From assembly GCA_002255105.1 (NCBI GenBank), contig NJEK01000012.1:1-10496 (forward strand): a stretch of 10,496 nucleotides of DNA, read 5' to 3'. A program made the translations under genes and the position numbers. Shown piece after piece: positions 1 to 6,744 of this stretch. Within the stretch, counting starts at the first letter, position 1. Each line of letters begins with the position of its first letter. This stretch comes from Candidatus Wolframiiraptor sp. EX4484-121. Lineage in GTDB: Archaea; Thermoproteota; Nitrososphaeria_A; Caldarchaeales; Wolframiiraptoraceae. A model generated the notes under the pieces. It had not been told where the DNA came from. It did no database searches and worked only from the letters and a program-made list of their open reading frames with translations.

Positions 1-2010
1 ATCCCACAGGACCTGGCCGTCTGCCTAGACTGTATAAGGGAGGTGCTCGATCCTCGGAGCAGGTGGTATAGGTATCCGTTCAATAGCTGTGCTTGGTGTG
101 GGCCGAGATACTCGATGATGTATAATCCCCCCTACGATCGGGAGAACACCTCCATGAGGGACTTCCCGCTCTGCGATGAATGTAAAAGGGAATACGAGGA
201 TCTGTGGAATGAGCGGAGATATCACGCTCAGGGGATAAGCTGCCCAAGATGTGGGCCAAGGCTAACCCTACTGGATAAAAATCTCAGGAAAATGGATGTG
301 GACGATCCGCTGAAGGCCGCCGCAGAACTCATTGACTCAGGCAAGATAGTCGCTGTGAAGGGGATAGGTGGATTCCATATAGCGTGCTTGGCGAGCTCGG
401 ATGAGGTGGTCTTGGAGCTCAGGAGGAGGAAGAGGAGACCTAGGAAGCCATTCGCCCTCATGGCCCTAAACCTAGAGGTCGCTGAAAGGCTGGTTGAGAT
501 CGAGGATGAGGAAGTTGAGGGGCTGATGACGGGGTACATCAAGCCAATAATGATCTTGCCGAGGAGGGATGGTTCGCCCGTATCTAGGTTCGTCGCACCA
601 GGATTGAGGACCCTTGGGGTTATGCTTCCCTATACCCCCCTCCACTACCTCATATTGATGGAGACGAGGGATAAGTTCCTCATAATGACCAGCGGAAACG
701 CGTTCGGAGATCCGATGATAAGCGACGACTCGCAAATCCATAGGCTCACCGGGATAGTAGACTACTTCCTAACCCATAACAGGAGGATCGTTAACAGGGT
801 GGACGACTCGGTCATCAGACCCACCTATGGGGGATTCGCGATACTGAGATGCGGTAGGGGGATGGCCCCGAAACTCCTAAACCTCCCATTCAAGCTCAGG
901 GATAAGGTGGTCGCATATGGGGCGGAGCTTCAAACTGCTGGAGCGGTGGGATTCGACGATAAGGTGGTGTTGGCGCCGTTCTCGGGAGACACGGATAACC
1001 CGCTGGTCCTCAGAGACCATGAATCCTCGATAAGGTATCTGATGAAGAGCTATGGGCTTAATGGAGGAGACCTTAGCGTGGTCGCCGACCTCCACCCAAG
1101 ATACTCGTCGAGGAGAGCCGCGGAAAGATTTGCCGAACGGAATGGATTCAAGCTTCAACTCATCCAACACCATTTCTCTCACATGGCCTCCGTTATGGCT
1201 GAGAGAGGCCATGACCCGGAGGAGCCCGCGGTAGGCGTGGTTATGGATGGGGTGGGCTATGGGTTGGATGGGGCGATCTGGGGAGGGGAGATAATAGCTT
1301 GGGACGGAAGTAGGTTTAGGAGGTTTGGGAGATTGGAGTATCATGTGATGCCGGGGGGAGATCTGGCGACCAAGTATCCCCTCAGGATGCTGGCCTCGAT
1401 AATGCTGAAGATCATGGACGAGGGTGAGGTCGTCGAACTCTTTAGGAGGATGGGGTTCATCAAAAAGATGAAATACGGGTTAAGGGAGCTTGAGGCATGT
1501 TTGAGGATCGTTAGGGAGGGAGGCGGGCCGAAGACCTCCAGCACCGGGAGATTTCTCGACAGCATCTCGGCACTACTCGGAATATGCTTCGAGAGAACCT
1601 ATGAGGGGGAGCCAGCAATAAGCTTGGAGGAGAACTCGGTGGAAATCGATGAAATCTTCGATGCCGGCCGCCTCCTGATCGAGGATGGGGGAGGAGTCGA
1701 GATATTGACGAGCGAAATCCTAAGAATCCTGCTCGATAGATTGAACACCTCGCCTAAAGGCGAGCTCGCCTACATGGCTCAATACCTACTGGGAAAGGCC
1801 TTAGGAGAGGCAGCTTACATCGCCGCCAACCGATTTGAGGTCAGGGAACTCTATGTGTCCGGCGGAGCGGCGGTGAACCACATAATCCTGAGAGGATTGG
1901 CGGATGGCTCAAGCCTGAAGATCCTAGTGAACCGCGAGATCCCGGCCAACGACGGCGGGATAGCCGTCGGCCAGGTCTATATAGCCGGATTGATGGAAGA
2001 TCTTGACTAA
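1..2010 (+). CDS. hypF: Carbamoyltransferase HypF, [NiFe]-hydrogenase maturation (5' end outside window)
   Basis: HypF converts carbamoyl phosphate and ATP to carbamoyl-adenylate and passes the carbamoyl group to the HypE C-terminal Cys, the source of the CN ligands of [NiFe] hydrogenases. The frame is open from base 1, so the N-terminal acylphosphatase domain (about 100 residues) lies upstream; GTG at 43 is internal. Visible residues 1-84 hold two zinc fingers (C8/C11, C30/C33; C58/C61, C81/C84). The last C-to-C gap is 19 residues, against the usual 18. A YrdC-like domain follows from about residue 105 (KGIGGFH, then RRPRKPFALM). The Kae1-like domain starts near 305 (GAEL), with metal-binding H390/H391/H394 (QHHFSH), DGVGYGLDGAIWGGE and the terminal NDGGIAVGQ. 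All motifs look intact. The family assignment is firm and implies that the organism makes a [NiFe] hydrogenase. Confidence 0.96.
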   Translation: MPQDLAVCLDCIREVLDPRSRWYRYPFNSCAWCGPRYSMMYNPPYDRENTSMRDFPLCDECKREYEDLWNERRYHAQGISCPRCGPRLTLLDKNLRKMDVDDPLKAAAELIDSGKIVAVKGIGGFHIACLASSDEVVLELRRRKRRPRKPFALMALNLEVAERLVEIEDEEVEGLMTGYIKPIMILPRRDGSPVSRFVAPGLRTLGVMLPYTPLHYLILMETRDKFLIMTSGNAFGDPMISDDSQIHRLTGIVDYFLTHNRRIVNRVDDSVIRPTYGGFAILRCGRGMAPKLLNLPFKLRDKVVAYGAELQTAGAVGFDDKVVLAPFSGDTDNPLVLRDHESSIRYLMKSYGLNGGDLSVVADLHPRYSSRRAAERFAERNGFKLQLIQHHFSHMASVMAERGHDPEEPAVGVVMDGVGYGLDGAIWGGEIIAWDGSRFRRFGRLEYHVMPGGDLATKYPLRMLASIMLKIMDEGEVVELFRRMGFIKKMKYGLRELEACLRIVREGGGPKTSSTGRFLDSISALLGICFERTYEGEPAISLEENSVEIDEIFDAGRLLIEDGGGVEILTSEILRILLDRLNTSPKGELAYMAQYLLGKALGEAAYIAANRFEVRELYVSGGAAVNHIILRGLADGSSLKILVNREIPANDGGIAVGQVYIAGLMEDLD

Positions 2011-2012
2011 GG

Positions 2013-2018
2013 TTTTTA
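2013..2018 (+). promoter_or_regulatory. TATA-like box for the transcarbamoylase gene
   Basis: TTTTTA lies just after the hypF stop, with its centre about 27 nt before the GTG at 2043. That spacing would start the transcript at or near the GTG (leaderless). No Shine-Dalgarno is visible before the GTG, which fits. Inferred from spacing only. Confidence 0.4.
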
Positions 2019-2042
2019 GGTCCATTCCCCGTCTGTGGGATC

Positions 2043-2978
2043 GTGATAGCCGCCCTAAAGGGGAGAGACTTTCTCACTCTAAGGGACTTCTCGGCGGATG
2101 AGATACTGGAGATCTTAAGACTTGCTAGAATCGTCAAGGGGTCTAGAGAGATGTTTAGGAGAGCATTGGATGGAAAAGGCGTGGCCATGATCTTCGAGAA
2201 GCCATCGACTAGGACTAGAGTCTCCTTCGAGATGGCCGTCTCGGAACTCGGCGGAACCCCGATCTACCTCAGACCTATAGATATGCAGTTGGGGAGGGGT
2301 GAGAGCTTAGCCGATACTGCCAGGGTTCTCTCAAGATATGTGAGCCTGATAATGGCCAGAGTTCATGAGTATGAGACCTTAGTCGAGCTCGCTAGGTGGG
2401 CTGAGGTGCCGGTGGTCAACGGGCTCTCCAACATAAATCATCCGCTTCAAACCTTGGCGGACCTCCTAACGATCTGGGAGAGGTTTGGGAGACTTAGGGG
2501 GATCAAAGTCGCATGGGTCGGCGATGGAAACAACGTCTGCAACTCCCTCCTGATTGGGGCGGCGAAGCTCGGATTGAATTTGACGGTTGCGACCCCCAAG
2601 GGATATGAGCCGAATAAGGAGTTTGTCGACGAGGCGTTGAGGGAGGCTGAGAGAAGTGGTTCGATTATAGAGTTTTGTGAAGATCCCGTTGAGGCCGTGT
2701 CCAGAGCCGATGTGGTCATGACGGATACATTTGTGAGCATGGGAATGGAAGCGGAGGCCGAAAAGAGGCTAAAGATATTCTTGCCGAGATATCAGGTCAC
2801 CGCCGATCTCATGAGATATGCGAAGCCAAACGCGATATTCATGCATCCACTCCCAGCCTATAGGGGACGGGAGGTTTCGGCTGAGGTTATAGATGGGGAG
2901 AGGTCTGCTGTCTGGGATCAGGCTGAGAACAGGCTTCATACATCGAAGGCCTTGCTCCTCACGCTGTTGGGGGGCTGA
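2043..2978 (+). CDS. argF: Ornithine carbamoyltransferase-family protein
   Basis: Expected reaction: carbamoyl phosphate + ornithine to citrulline + phosphate (arginine biosynthesis, cytoplasmic). The 311-residue length is typical. Carbamoyl-phosphate site: FEKPSTRTR (STRTR 55-59), R106, H133-Q136. Ornithine side: DGNN at 161-164, and D228 with SMG at 232-234 (the D-x-x-x-SMG pattern of ornithine carbamoyltransferases rather than aspartate carbamoyltransferases). Oddity: the HCLP motif, whose Cys helps bind ornithine, reads HPLP (268-271), and HPCQ reads HPLQ (133-136). The fold and carbamoyl-phosphate use are secure; the amine substrate is probably ornithine but less certain. The GTG start has no SD but has a TATA-like box 27 nt upstream. 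Its 3' end overlaps the convergent gene by 43 bp. It follows hypF, another carbamoyl-phosphate user. Confidence 0.9.
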   Translation: MIAALKGRDFLTLRDFSADEILEILRLARIVKGSREMFRRALDGKGVAMIFEKPSTRTRVSFEMAVSELGGTPIYLRPIDMQLGRGESLADTARVLSRYVSLIMARVHEYETLVELARWAEVPVVNGLSNINHPLQTLADLLTIWERFGRLRGIKVAWVGDGNNVCNSLLIGAAKLGLNLTVATPKGYEPNKEFVDEALREAERSGSIIEFCEDPVEAVSRADVVMTDTFVSMGMEAEAEKRLKIFLPRYQVTADLMRYAKPNAIFMHPLPAYRGREVSAEVIDGERSAVWDQAENRLHTSKALLLTLLGG

Positions 2979-3859
2979 GATTTATCAGACTCCTCTATTA
3001 GATGACTTCCATCGCAGGTCTTTGCGGTATGTAATCTTATGAACCCCTCTCTACAGCATGCGAATGTTAAGCCGAGCCTTCTACAAATCTCTGCGATGTT
3101 CCTCATGAGCTTGAACCTGAATTCCTTTGGGAGGTACCAGCTCCTCCCGATCCTCTCCCCCATCTTGAATAGTCTTTTGAGCTTATTCATCTCCTCTGGA
3201 AACTCCTCGGCCATCCTCTTCCAGCTATCGTATCTAGGCTTGAAGGTCGATGCGACGACGTGCCTAACACCCACATCCCTGGCCTCCTTCAAGAGTTCCT
3301 CGATCTGATCATCGTTTAAGAACGGAATTATCGGATCCAATCTCATCCCGACTGGAATGCCATTTGCCGAGAGGATTGAGAGGGCGTCAAGCCTCATGGA
3401 GGGCGTCGGCGCACGAGGCTCAAGCCTTCTAGAGAGATCTTTATCTATGGTTGTTATCGTCATCGTCACCGCGCATCTTAATCGCCTGAGCAGGTCAACA
3501 TCCCTCGACACCAACGCCCCCTTCGTCACCACGAGAAGCCTGATCCTATGATACGCAAACTCCTCTAGGCATTTTCTCGTAAGCTTGAGCCTCGCCTCCA
3601 TGAGGGTATATGGATCGGAACTGTTTGACATGGAGATGAGCGAGTTCGCCGGAATCCTGCTCAAATCTCTTCGAACCTTCCTCAAGAGATCCCTCTTCGG
3701 CCTACAGTTGTAAAAGTCTCTGATATATGAGGACGCATAGCAATATAGGCATCCGTGCTCACACCCCGTATATGGGTCGAAGGAATACTTCGGCGGACAT
3801 GTGCAGAGCCTACTCCTCCATGGATCGAATGGCCTGATGACGTATCCCTTAAAGCCCAT
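2936..3859 (-). CDS. SPL-family radical SAM protein (DNA repair photolyase-like)
   Basis: A 307-residue cytoplasmic radical SAM enzyme of the COG1533/SplB-like type. The [4Fe-4S]/SAM motif is CX3CX2C at C33, C37, C40 (CEHGCLYCYA), preceded by a conserved-looking CTCPPKYSFDPYTG (extra C19, C21). The SNSSDPY and LVVTKG segments fit the TIM-barrel core of the family. Near the C-terminus C268, C269 and a CDGSHLI stretch (C282, H286) could ligate a second metal site; this is inference. True spore photoproduct lyase repairs a UV thymine dimer, but most archaeal relatives have no proven substrate, so only the family is assigned. The last ~14 residues overlap argF on the other strand and look like a non-conserved tail. 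It is divergent from the XPF-type nuclease gene across a 100-bp gap. Confidence 0.85.
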   Translation of the reverse strand: MGFKGYVIRPFDPWRSRLCTCPPKYSFDPYTGCEHGCLYCYASSYIRDFYNCRPKRDLLRKVRRDLSRIPANSLISMSNSSDPYTLMEARLKLTRKCLEEFAYHRIRLLVVTKGALVSRDVDLLRRLRCAVTMTITTIDKDLSRRLEPRAPTPSMRLDALSILSANGIPVGMRLDPIIPFLNDDQIEELLKEARDVGVRHVVASTFKPRYDSWKRMAEEFPEEMNKLKRLFKMGERIGRSWYLPKEFRFKLMRNIAEICRRLGLTFACCREGFIRLHTAKTCDGSHLIEESDKSQPPNSVRSKAFDV

Positions 3860-3890
3860 CCCTTAACCCATTATGGCCAAGAAACAATAG

Positions 3891-3896
3891 ATAAAG
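3891..3896 (-). promoter_or_regulatory. TATA-like box for the SPL-family gene
   Basis: Read on the minus strand, AAACTTTATC places CTTTAT about 34 nt before the ATG at 3859. That would give a leader of about 8 nt, containing AAGGG directly before the ATG. Weaker than the other boxes in the window. Confidence 0.3.
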
Positions 3897-3933
3897 TTTG
3901 AAGAACGATGCTTCGCCGAGGCTTTAGGAAGAT

Positions 3934-3939
3934 CTTTAA
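3934..3939 (+). promoter_or_regulatory. TATA-like box for the nuclease gene
   Basis: CTTTAA within GATCTTTAACATAG is centred about 29 nt before ATG 3966 and 23 nt before TTG 3960. It lies back to back with the minus-strand box at 3891-3896 in the divergent region. Confidence 0.35.
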
Positions 3940-3953
3940 CATAGTTTTCCTGA

Positions 3954-3958
3954 GAGGT
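3954..3958 (+). promoter_or_regulatory. Shine-Dalgarno GAGGT deciding the nuclease start
   Basis: GAGGT sits 7 nt before ATG 3966 but only 1 nt before the in-frame TTG 3960, so ATG 3966 is the better start. It also makes the protein begin MIVIDSRE, as ERCC4-domain proteins usually do. Confidence 0.5.
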
Positions 3959-3965
3959 CTTGAAG

Positions 3966-4616
3966 ATGATAGTCATAGATTCGAGGGAGGTTAAGCAGGC
4001 GAAAGGAATCCTTGAGAGCTTGAAGAGGCTTGGGGTCGAGGCCGAGGTGAGCTTTCTAGAGGCCGGGGACTACCTCATCGGAGACATCTTGATCGAGAGA
4101 AAGACCCCCACGGGATTCGTGTCTGATGTTAGGTCGATGAGATTATGGAGCGAGCTCGATAAGCTGAAGAGGTGCATCGATGTTAAGCCAATCCTAGTGA
4201 TCGAGGGCAGTCTGAGCTTGATCGAGAAGATCACTAAGTGGTCTCCAAGCCAGGTATTAGGAGCCTTGAACAGCATCATAATCGACTGGAAGATCCCGGC
4301 GATTATCCTCCCGAGCAGGAGGTGGTTCGTGATCTATCTCCGGCAACTTGATAGGAGGGCTGAGAGAATCGGGAAGGGAAGACCTCATCCGCTGAGGATG
4401 AAGGAGAAGGTGGAGAATATCTCGGATAGGATAAGGTTCGTCGTCGAGGGGCTACCAAATGTGAGCGGGGCGAGGGCGATAAACCTGCTAAGAAGATTTA
4501 AGACGATCAAAGCCTTAGCCAATGCATCCCTGCAGGAACTTCAGTCGGTAGAGGGGATCGGCGAGAAGATAGCGAGGGATATCTACATAGTCCTAAACAC
4601 CGAGTTTCAAGAATAG
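3966..4616 (+). CDS. xpf: XPF/ERCC4-type structure-specific endonuclease, helicase-less (crenarchaeal form)
   Basis: A 216-residue protein with an ERCC4 nuclease domain (about 1-130) and a tandem helix-hairpin-helix DNA-binding tail (about 155-212; LPNVSGARAINLL and SVEGIGEKIARDI). Helicase-less XPF proteins of this size are known in Crenarchaeota, where they dimerise, need PCNA, and cut 3' flaps and branched DNA at forks. Nuclease motifs: VIDSRE (D5, R7, E8), GD 34-35, and ERK 44-46. The GDXnERKXXXD signature is not complete: the residue four after Lys46 is Gly50, not Asp; the nearest Asp is D54. Activity may therefore be altered or lost. No clear PCNA-binding box is seen at the C-terminus (ends NTEFQE). 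The start was chosen at ATG because of GAGGT 7 nt upstream. A DedA gene follows after 31 nt and may be co-transcribed. Confidence 0.88.
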   Translation: MIVIDSREVKQAKGILESLKRLGVEAEVSFLEAGDYLIGDILIERKTPTGFVSDVRSMRLWSELDKLKRCIDVKPILVIEGSLSLIEKITKWSPSQVLGALNSIIIDWKIPAIILPSRRWFVIYLRQLDRRAERIGKGRPHPLRMKEKVENISDRIRFVVEGLPNVSGARAINLLRRFKTIKALANASLQELQSVEGIGEKIARDIYIVLNTEFQE

Positions 4617-4617
4617 A

Positions 4618-4639
4618 TATTTTACGTGCTTTGGAGGAG
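4618..4639 (+). promoter_or_regulatory. TATA-like box and strong Shine-Dalgarno before the DedA gene
   Basis: TATTTTA (4618-4624) is centred 27 nt before ATG 4648, and GGAGGAG (4633-4639) lies 8 nt before it. The SD favours translation from a transcript running in from the nuclease gene; the box would allow separate transcription. Both readings are open. Confidence 0.45.
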
Positions 4640-4647
4640 TCTTTGGA

Positions 4648-5286
4648 ATGAGCATACTGATAGCCGTAACGGATATGGTCACCTGGTTCATCGAGGAGTT
4701 TGGACTACTTGGAATATTTTTGACCATGACCGCTGAGAGCTGTCTAATACCCATACCCAGTGAGATAGTTATGCCGTTCTCAGGCTACGTTGCATGGCTC
4801 AACGGCTCATGGCTGTTCCTGATCGAGGCGACAACGGCCTCAACGATCGGGAATGTAGTGGGCTCGAGTATTCTCTATCAGATAGGCGCGAGGGTTGGGA
4901 GACCCTTCATCACGAGGTATGGGAGATACCTTCTCATAGATGAACGCGAATTCGAATACGCTGAAACGCTCTTCAGAAGATATGGGGCCTATGCCGTATT
5001 CTTTGGGAGGATGATGCCGGCCATCAGGACGATAATATCCTTTCCAGCAGGATTATTCAAGCTCGAAATCCCGAAATTCATAGTTTTGACGATTATAGGA
5101 TCTATACCTTGGAACTTCATGTTAACCTATCTCGGATTTAAGCTTGGCCCATATTGGAGAATCGTATTGGATTACTCAGCTTATATCGACCCGATCATCG
5201 TCGCGGCAGCGGTAGCTCTGATCATATACATGTTGATCAGATTTAGAAGAAGGCGAGGCTCCGCGGAGCATAATCCTCAGGTATAA
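4648..5286 (+). CDS. DedA-family membrane protein (SNARE-associated/VTT domain)
   Basis: A 212-residue integral membrane protein. DedA proteins act as flippases or transporters of lipid carriers and phospholipids (for example undecaprenyl-phosphate recycling in bacteria); in archaea a polyprenyl-phosphate role is plausible but unproven. Family signatures seen: E30 followed by IPIPSE (34-39) in the first re-entrant region, then FGRMMPAIRT (119-128, R121, P124, R127) and PAG (133-135). Hydrophobic stretches lie near 12-30, 55-80, 112-135, 143-160 and 180-197. The C-terminus RFRRRR points to a cytoplasmic tail. The start is supported by GGAGGAG 8 nt upstream. It is 31 nt downstream of the nuclease gene and 76 nt upstream of the primase-like gene; no functional link to DNA metabolism is evident. 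Confidence 0.9.
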   Translation: MSILIAVTDMVTWFIEEFGLLGIFLTMTAESCLIPIPSEIVMPFSGYVAWLNGSWLFLIEATTASTIGNVVGSSILYQIGARVGRPFITRYGRYLLIDEREFEYAETLFRRYGAYAVFFGRMMPAIRTIISFPAGLFKLEIPKFIVLTIIGSIPWNFMLTYLGFKLGPYWRIVLDYSAYIDPIIVAAAVALIIYMLIRFRRRRGSAEHNPQV

Positions 5287-5311
5287 GCTGGAGATTCCTC
5301 AAGTATGATTA

Positions 5312-5339
5312 TTTAAACTGGTTCGGATTTCATCTAAAT
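5312..5339 (+). promoter_or_regulatory. Two candidate TATA boxes for the primase-like gene
   Basis: TTTAAAC (5312-5318) is the stronger match but lies about 48 nt before GTG 5363, giving a leader of about 20 nt. CTAAAT (5334-5339) is centred 26-27 nt before the GTG and would give a leaderless transcript. No strong SD precedes the GTG. Confidence 0.4.
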
Positions 5340-5362
5340 CCTCGGCGTGAGATTGTTCAACC

Positions 5363-6694
5363 GTGAACGAGAGGGCAGGTATAGAGTTCTCATTCAAGCA
5401 TTATCTGAGAGAGGACGTGGCCTCCGAGATAACGAAGTTTTGTAGGGGTAGGTGGGTCGCCCTAGAATCCGTCTCGAGGAGGGGGAGGAGGATATTTCAC
5501 AGATACTGGGATAATGAACGACCTCTAACGATCTCAAGCCCCGTAGATGTTAAGAGGATATTGAACAGGTTTAGGTATAGTGTTCCGAGAACCTTCTACG
5601 CCTCCGCCAACATCTATGGAAGGCTTAAAGGGAAGGAGGATCTCCGGCGGGATAACATTCTATACTCCACTCCGAGCTGGGATATAGACGGCTCACTCAA
5701 TGAGGTCGATTTGATTAAGGAGGCGGCTCGGATCCTGATAGAGGAGCTTAGGAGGCATGAGGTTGAGAGGTCGTTCTATCTCATATGGTCTGGTAGAGGA
5801 ATACATCTACATCTGAATGAGAGGGCGATAAGCGACAAGTTTTGGGAGACCGACCCCCTAAGAATCTCTTTCTCGATCGTGGAATACGTCTTAAGGGAGG
5901 TCAGAGATGATCTCATGAAACTATGTGAAAGATCCAAGGATCCTGAGAGGAGATTGAAGCTAGAGAATATCATGGATGTTCAGAGGGTCTTCACAACGCC
6001 CCTAAGCCTCCATAGAGAACTTGATCTAGTTGCCGTGACCATAGATCCTGAGAAGCTAGATGAATTCGATCTATCATGGGCGGATCCAAGAAACTTCAGA
6101 TATTGGAGGGATTGGGATAGATATTCTGAAGGTGAGGCAGACAGGCTCGCCGAGAGGGCGTTGGAAGCCGTGAAGGATGAGAATAGACTTAGCATAACCC
6201 TTGAGCAGAGGGAGGGCCGCGGTCGAGGGCTTCCGATAAGATCTGTTGGGAGATTTCAGGTCATGGCGCTCGTGCAGGCAGCGAGATATTACGTGCTTAA
6301 GGGAGATCTGGAGAAGGCTAAATCCTTCGGATTAAATAGGGCGATATTCTATGCCTGGGCAAAACATCGTGGAGTCGGAGGCAGGAGGATCAAGACAGCC
6401 CGCGAGAAGATTTCGGAAAAACCCAAGAAAGGAGTCATTGAAGAATATATTGGAGATGAGGTCGCCTTCAAATCCAAGGATGGATGGTTTATGATTGGTG
6501 GACAAGCACAGAGGCCGACGGACTTCGACAGGCAAGTTACCGTGAGATTCGGAAAAGCATTCGAGAAATACTGGGAAGCCGCGGTGAAATATGTTAAAAG
6601 TTTCCCAAGAGAGACCTTAGAAAGCCAAAGGGAATTCTATAAAAGAGTATATCTGCCGATTAGGGATAGGATCGATAAGCTTCTGAGCGCTTAG
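5363..6694 (+). CDS. Archaeo-eukaryotic primase-superfamily protein, PriS-like paralogue
   Basis: A 443-residue protein with the AEP catalytic signature in order. Motif I is DID (D107, D109, in PSWDIDG). Motif II is SGRGIHLH (143-150, H148). Motif III reads D205-V-Q-R208, then P213, S215 and H217, with the spacing of PriS D-V-K-R-L-I-R-x-P-x-S-L-H. The N-terminal part also resembles PriS (RIFHRYW, then RTFYASANIYGR). Differences: only two Cys (27, 188), so no PriS zinc knuckle, and Thr replaces the second Arg of motif III. The C-terminal ~150 residues (SFGLNRAIFYAWAKHRG and later helices) are not assigned. It may be a primase, a primase-polymerase or a repair polymerase. No primase large subunit gene is next to it, so it may be a paralogue beside a normal PriS elsewhere. 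It starts at GTG. Confidence 0.75.
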   Translation: MNERAGIEFSFKHYLREDVASEITKFCRGRWVALESVSRRGRRIFHRYWDNERPLTISSPVDVKRILNRFRYSVPRTFYASANIYGRLKGKEDLRRDNILYSTPSWDIDGSLNEVDLIKEAARILIEELRRHEVERSFYLIWSGRGIHLHLNERAISDKFWETDPLRISFSIVEYVLREVRDDLMKLCERSKDPERRLKLENIMDVQRVFTTPLSLHRELDLVAVTIDPEKLDEFDLSWADPRNFRYWRDWDRYSEGEADRLAERALEAVKDENRLSITLEQREGRGRGLPIRSVGRFQVMALVQAARYYVLKGDLEKAKSFGLNRAIFYAWAKHRGVGGRRIKTAREKISEKPKKGVIEEYIGDEVAFKSKDGWFMIGGQAQRPTDFDRQVTVRFGKAFEKYWEAAVKYVKSFPRETLESQREFYKRVYLPIRDRIDKLLSA

Positions 6695-6709
6695 ACCTTG
6701 GGTCTTATC

Positions 6710-6715
6710 TTTAAT
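6710..6715 (+). promoter_or_regulatory. TATA-like box for the radical SAM/SPASM gene
   Basis: TTTAAT in TCTTATCTTTAATAG is centred about 32 nt before ATG 6745, predicting a leader of only a few nucleotides. No SD is seen. Confidence 0.35.
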
Positions 6716-6744
6716 AGATCCCTCCATTAAGCCAAAGCTGATAG

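Noticed and set aside
43..45. GTG as the start of hypF
   Set aside because: The reading frame upstream of it, to base 1, already encodes conserved HypF sequence including the first zinc-finger CxxC pair, so the true start is before the window.
472..741. Minus-strand open frame inside hypF (and similar ones at 228-542, 877-1344, 1841-2188, 2447-2740)
   Set aside because: They lie antisense to well-supported conserved genes, show no family motifs and match the shadow pattern of biased codon use.
3039..3308. Plus-strand frame opposite the SPL-family gene
   Set aside because: The minus strand carries clear radical SAM motifs across the same gene; the plus frame has no recognisable features.
3960..3962. 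TTG as the start of the nuclease gene
   Set aside because: GAGGT lies only 1 nt before it but at a good 7 nt from ATG 3966, and family N-termini begin at the MIVIDSRE strand.
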